Source of the DNA: DASQPR01 sp963831705
GTDB lineage: Bacteria; Actinomycetota; Actinomycetes; Mycobacteriales; Micromonosporaceae
Assembly (NCBI GenBank): GCA_963831705.1
Contig: CAWHRE010000010.1
Span: 1,984,001-2,048,000, forward strand
DNA: 64,000 nt
Direction: 5' to 3'
Shown here: piece after piece, positions 55,144 to 64,000 of the stretch
How positions within the stretch are numbered: the stretch's first letter is position 1
Layout: the number at the start of each line of letters is the position of its first letter
Translations under genes and position numbers: made by a program
The notes under the pieces: generated by a model
What the model saw: only the letters and a program-made list of their open reading frames with translations
Database searches by the model: none
What the model was told of the DNA's origin: nothing

Positions 55144-57477
55144 TCAATCGATGACGTTGCGTGCCATCGCCACCGCACCGGCGGCGTTGACCAGGCCGGA
55201 TCCAATCTGTGCCGGACCGGTACAGGGGTCGGAGTCGGCGCTCGCGTACGCGGTCTGCGTCGTTTGGCGCAAGATGCGCGCGGTCTCGGCAACATCCCCG
55301 CGCAACGCCGGATTGGCCGACCACATGAGTGCGACCACGCCCGCGACCTGCGGTGTCGCCATCGACGTGCCGTCGAGCGAGCCATAGCCGCCGCCGGGCA
55401 GCGCCGAGACCACGTCCACTCCGGGCGCGACCAGATCCGGCTTGCCAACGGCGTTGGTGGCGGACGAACGGCTGGAGAACGACGCGATGTCGCCATGCCG
55501 GTCAACTGCTCCGACCGTGAATGTCGCCGGGTACGGCGCCGGCGCATCATCGATCGAGCCGCAGCGCGGGCCTTCGTTGCCGGCGGCCGCGACGAAGAAC
55601 ACGCCGGCTTCGGCCAACGCGTTCACGGCGGGTTGCAGCGACCGGGCATCACAACCCTCCATCGGCGGGCAGCCCCACGAGTTCGTTTGGATGTCTGCGC
55701 CACGACTCGGATCGCCGGCGAACGCGTTCCCGCCGCGGCCGAACGGCGCCAGCATGAACTGCATACAGTCCAGGTAGTAGGCCGGATTGGCCATGTTCCG
55801 GCCGAGGTTGACACAGGCCATCCAAAGGGCTCCGGGCGCGACGCCGATGCCGCCCGAGCCAACCGCCGAGCCCATCGTGTGCGTACCGTGGCCCTGCTCG
55901 TCAACGGGCGCGGAGGCGCCGTTCCACGGGTCGTACCAGGAATCGGTGCCGCCGCGAAAGTTGGCCATGAGCGCCGGGTGTTGACGGTCGACACCGGTGT
56001 CGGAGCCGCCGATCACGATGCCTCGGCCGGTGTCGCCGGTCGCCCACACGGCGGGCGCCTTGACCTCGGCGATGTTCCATTCCGGGCCGGTCGGCGCGGG
56101 CAGATCACCGGTCATCGGCGCGCCGGCCGACGGTATTGGGCGCAGCCGCGGATTCAGAAGTACGCGATCGACATCGTCGCGTCGTGAGAGCCAGATTCGG
56201 GCTTGCTCGCCGTCGTCCACGAGGATGCCGTTGAGCAGGTAATACGGCGTGAACGACAGGCCATCGCGGCGGAGTTCGGCGCGCAGCGGAGCCTGGGTAC
56301 GGTCGGCGAACGCGGTCAGGTACGCGTACACGGAGGCGCGCTTCTGGGCCGGCGTACCGGTGGCGTTGATCGCACCTACGTCAGCCTGCTGTTTCATCAC
56401 GACGAACAGTTGCTCGCCGAAGAAGCCGGGGTGTCCGGCGAGCGGGTAGACGACGATTGCCGACGCTGCGGCCAGGACCAGGGCGACCGTACCGGCGACC
56501 TGGTTCGGGCGCCGTCCGGTGAGCGCGCCGATCGCGAACAGAAGCCCGATGGCGAACGAGATGAGCGCGCCGATCAGCGCCCAGTAGCCGACATCGTGGA
56601 AGCCAAGAATGAGGCCGGTCTCGTCCGGCTCCACGAAGGCCAGTGGCCCCAGCACGGCCACGCCGATCAACGCCGCGGTGGCCAGAATGCCCGGACCGAG
56701 CGCGGCGGCAACGATCCCGAGCGCGGGTAGGAGCAGTATCAGGGCCAGATGCGGCCCGCTGCCCGCGAACGCGGCGGCCAGCGGCGTGAGCGCCACACCG
56801 GCCGCGAGCCCACCCACGAGTACGCGCGTCCACCGTGACGACTGCGACGCGTACGTGTCGAGAATCGGAGAGAGCGTGAGCGCGGCGAGCCAACCGCAGC
56901 CGGCCGCGGCGACGACGGCCAGCGCGGACTCGAGCGGACTGCCGAGCGCCCCGACCCAGAGCCACGGAACGAACACGAAGATTCCGGCGGCGAGCCCGAG
57001 CAGGATCGAGGAGCCGTTCCCGGGCCGGCGATCACGCCACACGATCTGGAGAACGAAGGCCGCGACGAGCGTGGTAGCGGCCAGAACGGCCAGGTAGATC
57101 AAGTTCTGTTGGGCGGGGATCGCCCGCACCGAGCCGACGATGCCGAGCATCAGGGTCGCGATCGACCAGGACCGGCCGACGGCTCGCGTAGTTGCCCGGC
57201 GCGACGTGGTGGCCAGCAGAATCGCCGGCGTACCGGCGAGCGCGGCGTTGATCCAGACGGCGGCCGGCCACGCCGGTGCGGCAAAGGACAGGCCCTCGAT
57301 CACGCTGATCTGCTCGATCAGCCACGTAACGGCCTGAACGACCCCGGTGGTGAACACGATCCACGCGCCGAGCAGCACGGCACAGACGATCTCGCCACGG
57401 CCGGGACCGCGATGGGGGCCACTACCGGGTGGCGGATGTGAGACTGGCCACGCCGGTACGGCATCGATGCTGCCCAT
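55144..57477 (-). CDS. polytopic membrane protein fused to an S8 subtilisin domain
   Basis: 777 residues from ATG 57477; an in-frame start at 57528 is possible. The first ~350 residues contain about ten hydrophobic segments with short loops, an unusual module for a subtilase. A ~90-residue linker and an S8 domain follow, with Asp in GGSDTGVDRQHP, His in GHGTHTMG, Asn in AAAGNEG and Ser in GTSMATPQV. The protease should face outside. Its substrate is unknown; a membrane sensor or anchored maturation protease is possible. Divergent from glpD. Confidence 0.8.
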   Translation of the reverse strand: MGSIDAVPAWPVSHPPPGSGPHRGPGRGEIVCAVLLGAWIVFTTGVVQAVTWLIEQISVIEGLSFAAPAWPAAVWINAALAGTPAILLATTSRRATTRAVGRSWSIATLMLGIVGSVRAIPAQQNLIYLAVLAATTLVAAFVLQIVWRDRRPGNGSSILLGLAAGIFVFVPWLWVGALGSPLESALAVVAAAGCGWLAALTLSPILDTYASQSSRWTRVLVGGLAAGVALTPLAAAFAGSGPHLALILLLPALGIVAAALGPGILATAALIGVAVLGPLAFVEPDETGLILGFHDVGYWALIGALISFAIGLLFAIGALTGRRPNQVAGTVALVLAAASAIVVYPLAGHPGFFGEQLFVVMKQQADVGAINATGTPAQKRASVYAYLTAFADRTQAPLRAELRRDGLSFTPYYLLNGILVDDGEQARIWLSRRDDVDRVLLNPRLRPIPSAGAPMTGDLPAPTGPEWNIAEVKAPAVWATGDTGRGIVIGGSDTGVDRQHPALMANFRGGTDSWYDPWNGASAPVDEQGHGTHTMGSAVGSGGIGVAPGALWMACVNLGRNMANPAYYLDCMQFMLAPFGRGGNAFAGDPSRGADIQTNSWGCPPMEGCDARSLQPAVNALAEAGVFFVAAAGNEGPRCGSIDDAPAPYPATFTVGAVDRHGDIASFSSRSSATNAVGKPDLVAPGVDVVSALPGGGYGSLDGTSMATPQVAGVVALMWSANPALRGDVAETARILRQTTQTAYASADSDPCTGPAQIGSGLVNAAGAVAMARNVID

Positions 57478-57545
57478 GCGCCAAACCGTACGGTGTCCAC
57501 GCCGGGTGTGCGCCATGAGTGGCCGCAAGCGGATAGCCTCGATGC

Positions 57546-59378
57546 GTGCGACGTGATCCCACGGTCTCCCGTTTTGCCGCCGGTGCCCTCTCGCCGCAGC
57601 GGCGTACCGCCGATCTTGCTCGGCTCCGGCGCGAGCGGTTCGACGTGCTGATCATCGGTGGCGGCGTCACCGGGGTCGGTGCCGCGCTCGATGCTGCCTC
57701 CCGTGGCCTGTCGGTTGCCCTGGTCGAGGCGCGTGACCTGGCGGCCGGTACGTCCAGCCGGTCCAGCAAGCTGATCCACGGCGGCCTCCGTTATCTGGAG
57801 CAGCTCGAATTCGGTCTGGTGCATGAGGCACTCCACGAGCGCGGGCTACTCACTACCCGCCTCGCGCCGCACCTGGTCCGGCCGGTCCCGATTCTGGTGC
57901 CGCTGACCACCGTCCCGACAAGTGGCGTGGTCGAGTCGGCGCGGGCGCTCGGGCGACGCGCGTGGCAGCGTTTCTACCTCGGCTCGGGCATCGCGCTCTA
58001 CGACGCGTTCGCGGGCCTGATCGGTGGCGGCCGGGGCATGCCACCACACCGGCATCTCACGAAGACATCCGCCCGGCGGCTGTTCCCATCGCTGCGTGAA
58101 GACATTCTGACCGGCGCGATCCGCTATTACGACGGTCAGGTGGACGACGCCCGGTACGTCGCGACGATGGGCCGCACCGCGGCGAGCCTCGGTGCGTCGA
58201 TCGTGACGAGTGCCTCGGCCGTCGCGTTGATCCGGGACGCCCGAGAGGTCACTGGCGTACGGGTTCGGGACATGGAATCCGGCGAGGAGTTCGACGTGTC
58301 CGCCCGTACGGTCGTGGCGGCCACCGGCGTCTGGAGCGACGACATCGGCGCGTTGATCGGCGAGCCGACCGTACCGGCCGGAACCGGTATGCGCGTCCGG
58401 GCGAGCAAGGGCGTTCACCTCGTCGTCCCGCGGTCGGTGATCTCCGGCGATGCCGGTCTGATCCTGCGTACGCCAACCTCGGTGCTGTTCGTGTTGCCGT
58501 GGGGTGGCCACTGGATCATCGGGACCACCGACACGGATTGGCACCTCGATCGCAGCCATCCGGCCGCGTCGGCCCGCGACATCGAATACATCCTGGAGCA
58601 GCTCAACCAATGGTTGGAGCGCCCGATCTCGACATCGGACATCGAAGGCGTGTACGCGGGACTGCGCCCGCTGCTGTCCGGTGAGGACGAGAGCACGTCG
58701 GCACTGTCCCGCGAGCACGCCGTGGTCGAGCCGATGCTCGGTCTGATGGTCGTGGCCGGCGGCAAGTACACGACATACCGGGTGATGGCCGCCGACGTGA
58801 TCGATCGCGTGGTCCGCCGCCTCGGCGCGTCGTTCGGTGCGAGCGGTGCCCCGCACTCGGCCACCGATCGTCTGCCCTTGCTGGGCAGCGACGGGTACGC
58901 CGCGATGTGGACGAACCGCGCCGACATCGCCCGGCGCCGAGGCGTCTCGGTCGGCCTGCTCGAGCACCTTCTCGAACGGTACGGGTCGCTGACGACCGAG
59001 GTGCTCGCGTTGATCGACGGCGACCCGTTGCTGGCCAGTGCGTTGCCCGGTGCACCCGAATACGTGGCTGCCGAAGTCGTGTACGCGTGTGCCGCCGAAG
59101 GGGCGTTGCACATCGAAGACGTGCTGACGCGGCGTACCCGGATTTCGATCGAGACCGTGCATCGTGGTGCGGAATCGGCCGCCGCCACGGCCGAGTTGAT
59201 GGCTCGGGTGCTCGGTTGGGACGCGGCCACCACCGAACGCGAACTGGCGAACTATCTCGCGCGGGTCGAAGCGGAACGCGAGTCCCAGCGGATGCCGGAC
59301 GACCTCACTGCGGACGCGGTTCGGTTGGGAGCACCCGAAGTCCGCAGGGGCACTCCGACGCGATCGGTTCCCGCCTGA
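57546..59378 (+). CDS. glpD: FAD-dependent glycerol-3-phosphate dehydrogenase
   Basis: 610 residues from GTG 57546. FAD motif IIGGGVTGVGAALDA near 38-52, SSRSSKLIHGGLRYLEQ in the DAO fold and a C-terminal DAO_C domain (VYACAAEGALHIEDVL). It oxidises sn-glycerol-3-phosphate to dihydroxyacetone phosphate at the membrane, passing electrons to quinone. No glpK or glpF is nearby. Confidence 0.95.
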   Translation: MRRDPTVSRFAAGALSPQRRTADLARLRRERFDVLIIGGGVTGVGAALDAASRGLSVALVEARDLAAGTSSRSSKLIHGGLRYLEQLEFGLVHEALHERGLLTTRLAPHLVRPVPILVPLTTVPTSGVVESARALGRRAWQRFYLGSGIALYDAFAGLIGGGRGMPPHRHLTKTSARRLFPSLREDILTGAIRYYDGQVDDARYVATMGRTAASLGASIVTSASAVALIRDAREVTGVRVRDMESGEEFDVSARTVVAATGVWSDDIGALIGEPTVPAGTGMRVRASKGVHLVVPRSVISGDAGLILRTPTSVLFVLPWGGHWIIGTTDTDWHLDRSHPAASARDIEYILEQLNQWLERPISTSDIEGVYAGLRPLLSGEDESTSALSREHAVVEPMLGLMVVAGGKYTTYRVMAADVIDRVVRRLGASFGASGAPHSATDRLPLLGSDGYAAMWTNRADIARRRGVSVGLLEHLLERYGSLTTEVLALIDGDPLLASALPGAPEYVAAEVVYACAAEGALHIEDVLTRRTRISIETVHRGAESAAATAELMARVLGWDAATTERELANYLARVEAERESQRMPDDLTADAVRLGAPEVRRGTPTRSVPA

Positions 59379-59400
59379 GTAGAGCGGTAACGTGGTCGAC

Positions 59401-59676
59401 ATGATCCTTGTCGACAGTCCGGTCTGGCCGGGTAAGGGTCGTGCCGCCGGACGCTACTGGGCGCACATGGTGAGCGACGTATCCTTCGATGAGCTGCACG
59501 CATTCGCTGAGGCGCTCGGCGTGCCGGCGCGCGCGTTCGAGCGCGACCACTATGACATTCCAGCTGATCTCGTACCTGTTGCGGTCATACGAGGAGCATC
59601 TCATGTCAGAACGCGAGAAATAGTCGACGCGCTGAAGCGTTCCGGACTTAGACGGCCAAAGCACGGAGTGCGGTGA
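59401..59676 (+). CDS. DUF4031 protein
   Basis: 91 residues from ATG 59401 (GTG 59392 possible). The whole length is the DUF4031 pattern: ILVDSPVWPG, RYWAHMVSDVSFDELHAFAE and FERDHYDIPADL. The conserved Asp, Trp, His and Tyr residues suggest an enzyme or nucleotide-binding role, but none is established. It overlaps the end of the opposing HD gene by 29 bp. Confidence 0.85.
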   Translation: MILVDSPVWPGKGRAAGRYWAHMVSDVSFDELHAFAEALGVPARAFERDHYDIPADLVPVAVIRGASHVRTREIVDALKRSGLRRPKHGVR

Positions 59677-60259
59677 TTTCTCCAGCTAAGTTGGCGCGCG
59701 CTCGGACCTCCCACGCGTCGTACAACGCGGGCAACCGGTACAGCCGAGGAAGCTCCAGAAGCCCTTGCAGTACGGCGATTCGACCGGCCCGGAACATGTC
59801 GTCGTGTACGTGCCCGTACTCGTCGCGCACCTCGGCCGCGTACTCGGCGTAGCGTTCCGGCGCGGTCCCGAGGATCGCGAGGTCGGCATCGCAGAGCAGC
59901 GCGCCGTTGCGGTCGCCGTCCTCCACATTGTGCCGCGTGGTGAGCCACACCAGGCGGATCACCTCGGCGACGTCATCGTCGGATACGCGACGCTCGCCGA
60001 GCATCGTGGCGGCCAGAGCGGCGCTTTCGATCTCGTTGTCGGTCCGCTTCGGGTCGTACACGCAGTCGTGGAACCAGCACGCCAGTCGGACGAGACGAGG
60101 ATCGTCGGCCTCGTGCTCGTACTGGTCCACGATGGACAGCATGAATTCCAGGTGATGCACCGTGTGGTAGCGGCGGTGCGGCTCGGACCACATCTCGATC
60201 AGCCGCTCCCCGGCCGCGCGGTCAGCCGGGAACAGCGCGAGCCACGCGTCGATCAGCAT
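59648..60259 (-). CDS. HD-domain phosphohydrolase-like protein
   Basis: 203 residues from ATG 60259. Metal ligands: His in YHTVHHLEF (about 31-39), the paired HD in CWFHDCVYDP (about 61-70), then His in TTRHNVEDGD and Asp in CDADLAILG. This is the small HD-domain family often annotated as a predicted metal-dependent phosphohydrolase. The start overlaps the corrected XPB stop (TGATG). As the sequence stands, the XPB frameshift fuses the two frames into one long but artificial reading frame. Confidence 0.8.
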   Translation of the reverse strand: MLIDAWLALFPADRAAGERLIEMWSEPHRRYHTVHHLEFMLSIVDQYEHEADDPRLVRLACWFHDCVYDPKRTDNEIESAALAATMLGERRVSDDDVAEVIRLVWLTTRHNVEDGDRNGALLCDADLAILGTAPERYAEYAAEVRDEYGHVHDDMFRAGRIAVLQGLLELPRLYRLPALYDAWEVRARANLAGEITALRALAV

Positions 60260-61906
60260 CAGGCGGACAGAACGTCGTCGGCGTCCACGATCGTGTACGC
60301 GTACCCCTGCTCGGCCAGGAACCGCTGCCGGTGAGCCGCGTACTCGGTGTCGATCGTGTCGCGGGAGACGACCGTATAGAAGTGCGCCTGGCGGCCGTCT
60401 GCCTTCGGCCGCAGTACGCGACCGAGGCGCTGCGCCTCCTCCTGCCGCGATCCGAACGTGCCGGACACCTGGATCGCGACCGCCGCTTCGGGCAGGTCGA
60501 TGGAGAAGTTGCCGACCTTCGAGATGACCAGCGTCTTGACCTCGCCGGTCCGGAACGCGTCGAACAGCCGCTCGCGCTCCTTGTTGGTGGTGGAGCCCTG
60601 CACGATCGGGTGCGTCGAGGTATTCGCCCAACTGATGCAGCTGATCGATGTAGCCACCGATGACCAGCACCTGATCGTTGCGGTGCTTCTCGATCAATGC
60701 GCGTACCACCGGGAGCTTCGTTCGTGCGGTCGCCGCGACCCGGTAGCGCTCCTCGGGCTCCGCCACCGCGTACGTCATCCGCTCTTCGTCCGTCAGCGTG
60801 ACGCGGACCTCGGTGCAATCGGCGGGCGCGATCCACCCCTGGGCTTCGATGTCCTTCCACGGCGCGTCGTAGCGCTTCGGGCCGATGAGCGAGAACACGT
60901 CGCCCTCGCGACCGTCCTCGCGGACCAGCGTCGCGGTCAGGCCGAGGCGGCGGCGCGCCTGCAGATCGGCGGTGAAGCGGAAGATCGGGGCCGGCAGAAG
61001 GTGGACCTCGTCGTAGATCACCAGACCCCAGTCGCGTGCACCGAACACGTCGAGGTGTGGGAACAAGCCACCGCGCCGCGTCGTGAGCACCTGGTACGTC
61101 GCGATCGTGACCGGACGGATCTCCTTGCGCTCGCCCGAGTATTCGCCGATCTCCTCCTCGGTCAGCGATGTCCGCGCGATCAGTTCGCGCTTCCATTGCC
61201 GGCCGGCCACCGTGTTCGTGACCAGAATCAACGTCGTGGCACCGGCTTCGGCCATCGCGGCTGCGCCGACCATCGTCTTGCCGGCACCACACGGCAGCAC
61301 GACCACGCCGGATCCACCGGCCCAGAACGTGTCCACGGCCTCCCGCTGGTACGAGCGGAGGTGCCAGTCACCCTCGTCGAGCGAGATCGGGTGCTTCTCG
61401 CCGTCGACGTAGCCGGCCAGGTCCTCGGCCGGCCAGCCCAGTTTGAGCAGCGCCTGCTTGAGGTGGCCGCGCTCGGACGCGTGTACCGCGATCAGGTCCG
61501 AATCGAGTCGGGCGCCGAGCATGCCGGCGAGCTTCTTCGACTTCGCGACCTCCGTCAATACGGCGGCGTCCAGCCCCCGCAGGACGAGTCCGTGTGCCGG
61601 GTCGTTGAGGAGTTGCAGACGGCCGTATCGGTCCATGGTTTCGGCCACGTCGACGAGCAAAGCGTGCGGCACCGGGTACCGAGAGTATTTGAGCAGCGAA
61701 TCGACGACGGATTCGGCGTCGTGCCCGGCCGCGCGAGCATTCCACAGCCCGAGTGGCGTCAATCGATACGTGTGAACGTGTTCCGGTGAGCGTTCCAACT
61801 CCGCAAACGGCGCGATCGCCATCCGGCAGGCGCGCGCGTCGGGGTGATCGACTTCAAGAAGCAGGGTCTTGTCGGACTGAACGATCAATGGGCCACCGGT
61901 CAACAT
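60259..61906 (-). pseudogene. XPB/Ssl2-type DNA helicase, frame broken once
   Basis: Helicase motifs: Walker A VLPCGAGKTMVG, DEVH box VIYDEVHLLPAP, the XPB-specific RED motif LVREDGRE, and in the shifted frame VSGTFGSRQEEAQRLGRVLRPK (motif VI). The first ~430 residues are in one frame to the GEYLDAP stretch. An extra base in the G-run at 60608-60610 shifts the rest, which continues IVQGSTTNKERERLF... to a stop at 60259. Correction gives 548 residues, the usual size of actinobacterial XPB (3'-5' helicase in DNA repair). The neighbouring helicase-associated gene supports this. Confidence 0.88.
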
Positions 61907-62293
61907 CGTGCCTTTCGCTTCAGAGCAACACTCGACGGTAGCTCGAATACGCCGCTCGGGCGAGCACGGAAGAGCTCAGTCTCCCAGAAGATGCCCACCT
62001 TCCGGCCGAATCGCAAATGGCGAACCGGACATACGTCATCATCGAACGACTGATGCGGCAGTTTCCAAGCAACCTAATCGAACGCGACAGCGTCATAGCT
62101 TATGCATGGGCTCGACGAACATCGGCAACGTGTCGCCGCACCGCCGGACGCATCGCCGGTCCCATGATGGCGGTGCCGGGGCGCGTGCGTTCGGTGCCGT
62201 GGAAACGCGGGGCGGGCGTGTTTGGGGGCATGCCCGCCCCCGCCACGGTGCACGGGTGCGAACGGACGATGCCCGGCGCCGCAAAAAGCGTCG
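61907..62293. other. 387-bp intergenic region upstream of the XPB gene
   Basis: No credible gene. It holds a GC-rich hairpin near 62209-62240 (GGGGCGGGC pairing with GCCCGCCCC) that may end the upstream helicase-associated gene on the minus strand, and more AT-rich sequence at 62030-62110 that could hold the XPB promoter. Other frames here are shadows. Confidence 0.4.
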
Positions 62294-64000
62294 TCAACTA
62301 TCGACGACCGCGGCCGTAATCCGGTGCAGCGCAAGTGTGTGCAGCATCTCGGTGCGTTCGTCCTCCGCGCGGAGATATCCGGCTCCGATCGACACCGGCC
62401 GCAGCAGCCGGGACGCGGTAGCCCCGTGCGCATCGACGTAGCCCACCCAAACCCGAAGCTTGTCGCGAATCGCCTGCTGCAGCACGGCCATCGCCTGGGT
62501 ATGCGCCTGGACGCCGGTCGCACCGCTGCCGGCTTCGCGGATCGTCACCGGCGCACGGCGCGCCGATCGCGCCAGCGCGTCGCCCTGTCGCAGAGCCTCG
62601 ACCACTGCCGCGAGCCGGGCCGCGGTGAGCCCGCGGATCCCGTCCCCAAATCCTGAACCGGACACCGGGGTACGCCTGGGCGGTGCCCGAAACGCCCGTG
62701 CCTTACCGAGTACGACGGCGCCGCCCGAATCCTCTTGCACCGGCGCGTACCCGGCCGAACGCAACGATTCGAGCACTCGGCCCACCAGAAAGCCGGACAC
62801 CAAGACAGTCGGCGCGAGCGTACGCAGGGACAGGTCGGCCAGCCGCTTGTCGACCAGGATCTCGGCCAGCAACGCGACGTCGTCACTCCGCAGATAGCAG
62901 CCCGCCGCCCCGAGCCGCAGGCCGCCGTGGCGGCGAGCAGTGTCATCGATCATGTACGACAGAGCCTGCGGCACACCGGTACGCGAGCGTTGTTTGAAGA
63001 GTTTGTGCAGCTCGGTAGCGCTGTAGCCGGAGTCGAGAGCGTCTCGGATGCGCTCCGGTGTGACCCGGTAGACCGATGCGCCGCCGGCCGACTCCGGTTC
63101 GGCGACCAGTGCGAGCTCGGCCGCGAGACCCGGCTCCGGCGGCCCCGGCACGATCACCGATAGATCTGCCTGGACGAGCACGTGGTCCACCGGCGCCGGC
63201 AACATCTTGTCCAGCGCCGCGACCGCGGCGGACCCGCCGTCGGCGCCCCAGATGCCGAGCGGATCGTCGTCGCCGTCGCGCCCGGCGGCCGCGAGCACCT
63301 CGCTGAGGAGCAGACGGCCGTACGTGGTGAGGCCACCGAGCCCGATCAGACCGAGTTGGGCGGCTTCGTCGAGCGTCCACCGGACCGGGTCGGTCGCGGT
63401 CGAGTCCGGATTGCCGGGCTGCCACGGCGAACGCCGTGGGGCCCGCCAATGCAGGGCGATCAGAATTTCGTCCACGCTCGGCGTGGCACCGGGCTCGAGT
63501 TCGGCCAGGATGCCCAGGACCGCGGCGCGCAGGCGTGGGGCGCCGGTGCGCTCCAGGTCCGGGCCGAGCACGCTGGCCGGGCGGTCCGGTGCCGTGGCGC
63601 GCCGGGCCGCCGGTGCCACCGGCGCACGCCGATTGATCAGGCCGGGCTGGCGATCCATGCCGAGCCAGGCCCGGGCCAGACGAGCCCACTGGTTCGCGAT
63701 CGACGCGCCGCCCCACTGGTCGTACGCGAGGGTGGGCAGGATTCGCGGATCGCCGCTGGGCGACCGTAGGCCGGGATCGGACTCGCCGAGCAGGCCGGCC
63801 GCTGCGGCGACTTCGAGCAGCACCGCCGCGGCAGGTTCCGGAATGTCCGCCGCGCGGGCCAGCCGTCGCAGATCGCGTACGCCGAGGCCGCCGGTACGCA
63901 GGATGCCCGCCGGTTCATCGGAGAGCGCGGTCAGGACCGAGTCGGTCTGGCGTACGGCCTCCATGACCTGCCCGGTACCGGCGGAATCGACGGTGGCGAT
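62294..64000 (-). CDS. helicase-associated (XPB N-terminal-like) protein, 5' end outside the window
   Basis: About 568 codons are present and the frame runs on past 64000. The C-terminal part has features of the actinobacterial helicase-associated family found next to XPB: YRVTPERIRDALDSGYSATEL (split in nature by a turn), LFKQRSRTGVPQALSYMIDD and LLAEILVDKRLADLSLRTLAPTVL. A WYL-like strand-rich tail (RVWVGYVDAHG...LLRPVSIGAGYLRA) follows. Probably an accessory DNA-binding protein of the XPB helicase. Homologues are usually 700-800 residues, consistent with the missing start. Confidence 0.8.
   Translation of the reverse strand: MATVDSAGTGQVMEAVRQTDSVLTALSDEPAGILRTGGLGVRDLRRLARAADIPEPAAAVLLEVAAAAGLLGESDPGLRSPSGDPRILPTLAYDQWGGASIANQWARLARAWLGMDRQPGLINRRAPVAPAARRATAPDRPASVLGPDLERTGAPRLRAAVLGILAELEPGATPSVDEILIALHWRAPRRSPWQPGNPDSTATDPVRWTLDEAAQLGLIGLGGLTTYGRLLLSEVLAAAGRDGDDDPLGIWGADGGSAAVAALDKMLPAPVDHVLVQADLSVIVPGPPEPGLAAELALVAEPESAGGASVYRVTPERIRDALDSGYSATELHKLFKQRSRTGVPQALSYMIDDTARRHGGLRLGAAGCYLRSDDVALLAEILVDKRLADLSLRTLAPTVLVSGFLVGRVLESLRSAGYAPVQEDSGGAVVLGKARAFRAPPRRTPVSGSGFGDGIRGLTAARLAAVVEALRQGDALARSARRAPVTIREAGSGATGVQAHTQAMAVLQQAIRDKLRVWVGYVDAHGATASRLLRPVSIGAGYLRAEDERTEMLHTLALHRITAAVVDS

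Noticed and set aside
57846..59402. 518-residue minus-strand ORF
   Set aside because: Antisense shadow of glpD.
59648..61906. 752-residue helicase-HD fusion protein
   Set aside because: The middle ~115 residues are a nonsense frame. The true helicase C-terminus is in another frame and ends where the HD gene starts, so the fusion comes from one extra base.

Overview
The window is chromosomal DNA from a high-GC, Gram-positive actinobacterium. Supporting signs are dense GC-rich coding with many GTG starts, a DUF3263 protein, DUF3180 directly after folK, a Cdc48-like AAA protein of the actinobacterial type, an XPB-type helicase, MsiK-like and PaaN proteins, and a stand-alone groEL with two CIRCE operators. 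I cannot name the genus from sequence alone.

Layout. (1) 104-15453, almost all on the minus strand, is a secretion/conjugation-type locus. The rightmost, promoter-proximal part encodes a T4SS-like apparatus: a two-helix VirB2-like subunit, a small PrgI-like protein, a VirB4-like ATPase, a VirB6/TrbL-like channel protein that is split by a frame change, a TcpC/VirB8-like protein, and a bifunctional lysozyme-like/M23 wall hydrolase. Left of it is a module with type VII (ESX) character: a small protein with a YxxxD export motif, a partner resembling WXG100/PPE proteins, a membrane-anchored mycosin-like subtilisin, an FtsK/SpoIIIE ATPase and a small membrane protein. Start and stop codons mostly overlap by 4 bp. 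(2) 15811-19432 holds folP-folB-folK-DUF3180 and an orphan RbsC-type permease. (3) 19485-25732 is a mix of small membrane proteins, glutathione peroxidase, trmB, a Baeyer-Villiger-type monooxygenase, a pentapeptide-repeat protein and a DUF4232 lipoprotein. (4) 25739-33627 is a repeat-rich stretch with a strong palindrome, a decapitated epimerase, tRNA-Thr(TGT), an msiK-like ABC ATPase, a damaged LPVVGG-repeat secreted protein, an RCK channel-like protein, a 22-bp tandem repeat, a decapitated serine protease, a PAP2 phosphatase and a 30-bp tandem repeat.

(5) 33628-36598 carries nagA, a ROK kinase and a divergent DeoR-type regulator. (6) 36718-43107 has DUF3263, the Cdc48-like AAA ATPase, a membrane-spanning hydrolase/ABC-ATPase fusion and its permease. 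(7) 43197-44604 is a SAM-I (S-box) riboswitch and threonine synthase; its P1 helix overlaps the ribosome-binding site. (8) 45042-53654 holds a metallopeptidase, paaN, a GNAT enzyme, a cold-shock protein, a proline-rich membrane protein, CIRCE-groEL, an M19 dipeptidase and a transglutaminase-like protein. (9) 53686-64000 holds an MFS sugar porter, a polytopic membrane/subtilisin fusion, glpD, DUF4031, an HD-domain protein, an XPB-type helicase and the 3' part of a helicase-associated gene cut by the window edge.

A recurring oddity is reading-frame damage in otherwise normal genes. groEL has four indel sites, the XPB helicase one, the VirB6-like gene one, and the LPVVGG-repeat gene an amber codon plus two indels. 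Undoing the indels gives groEL 540 residues and XPB 548 residues, the normal family lengths. Sequencing or assembly error is therefore a serious possibility alongside true pseudogenisation.
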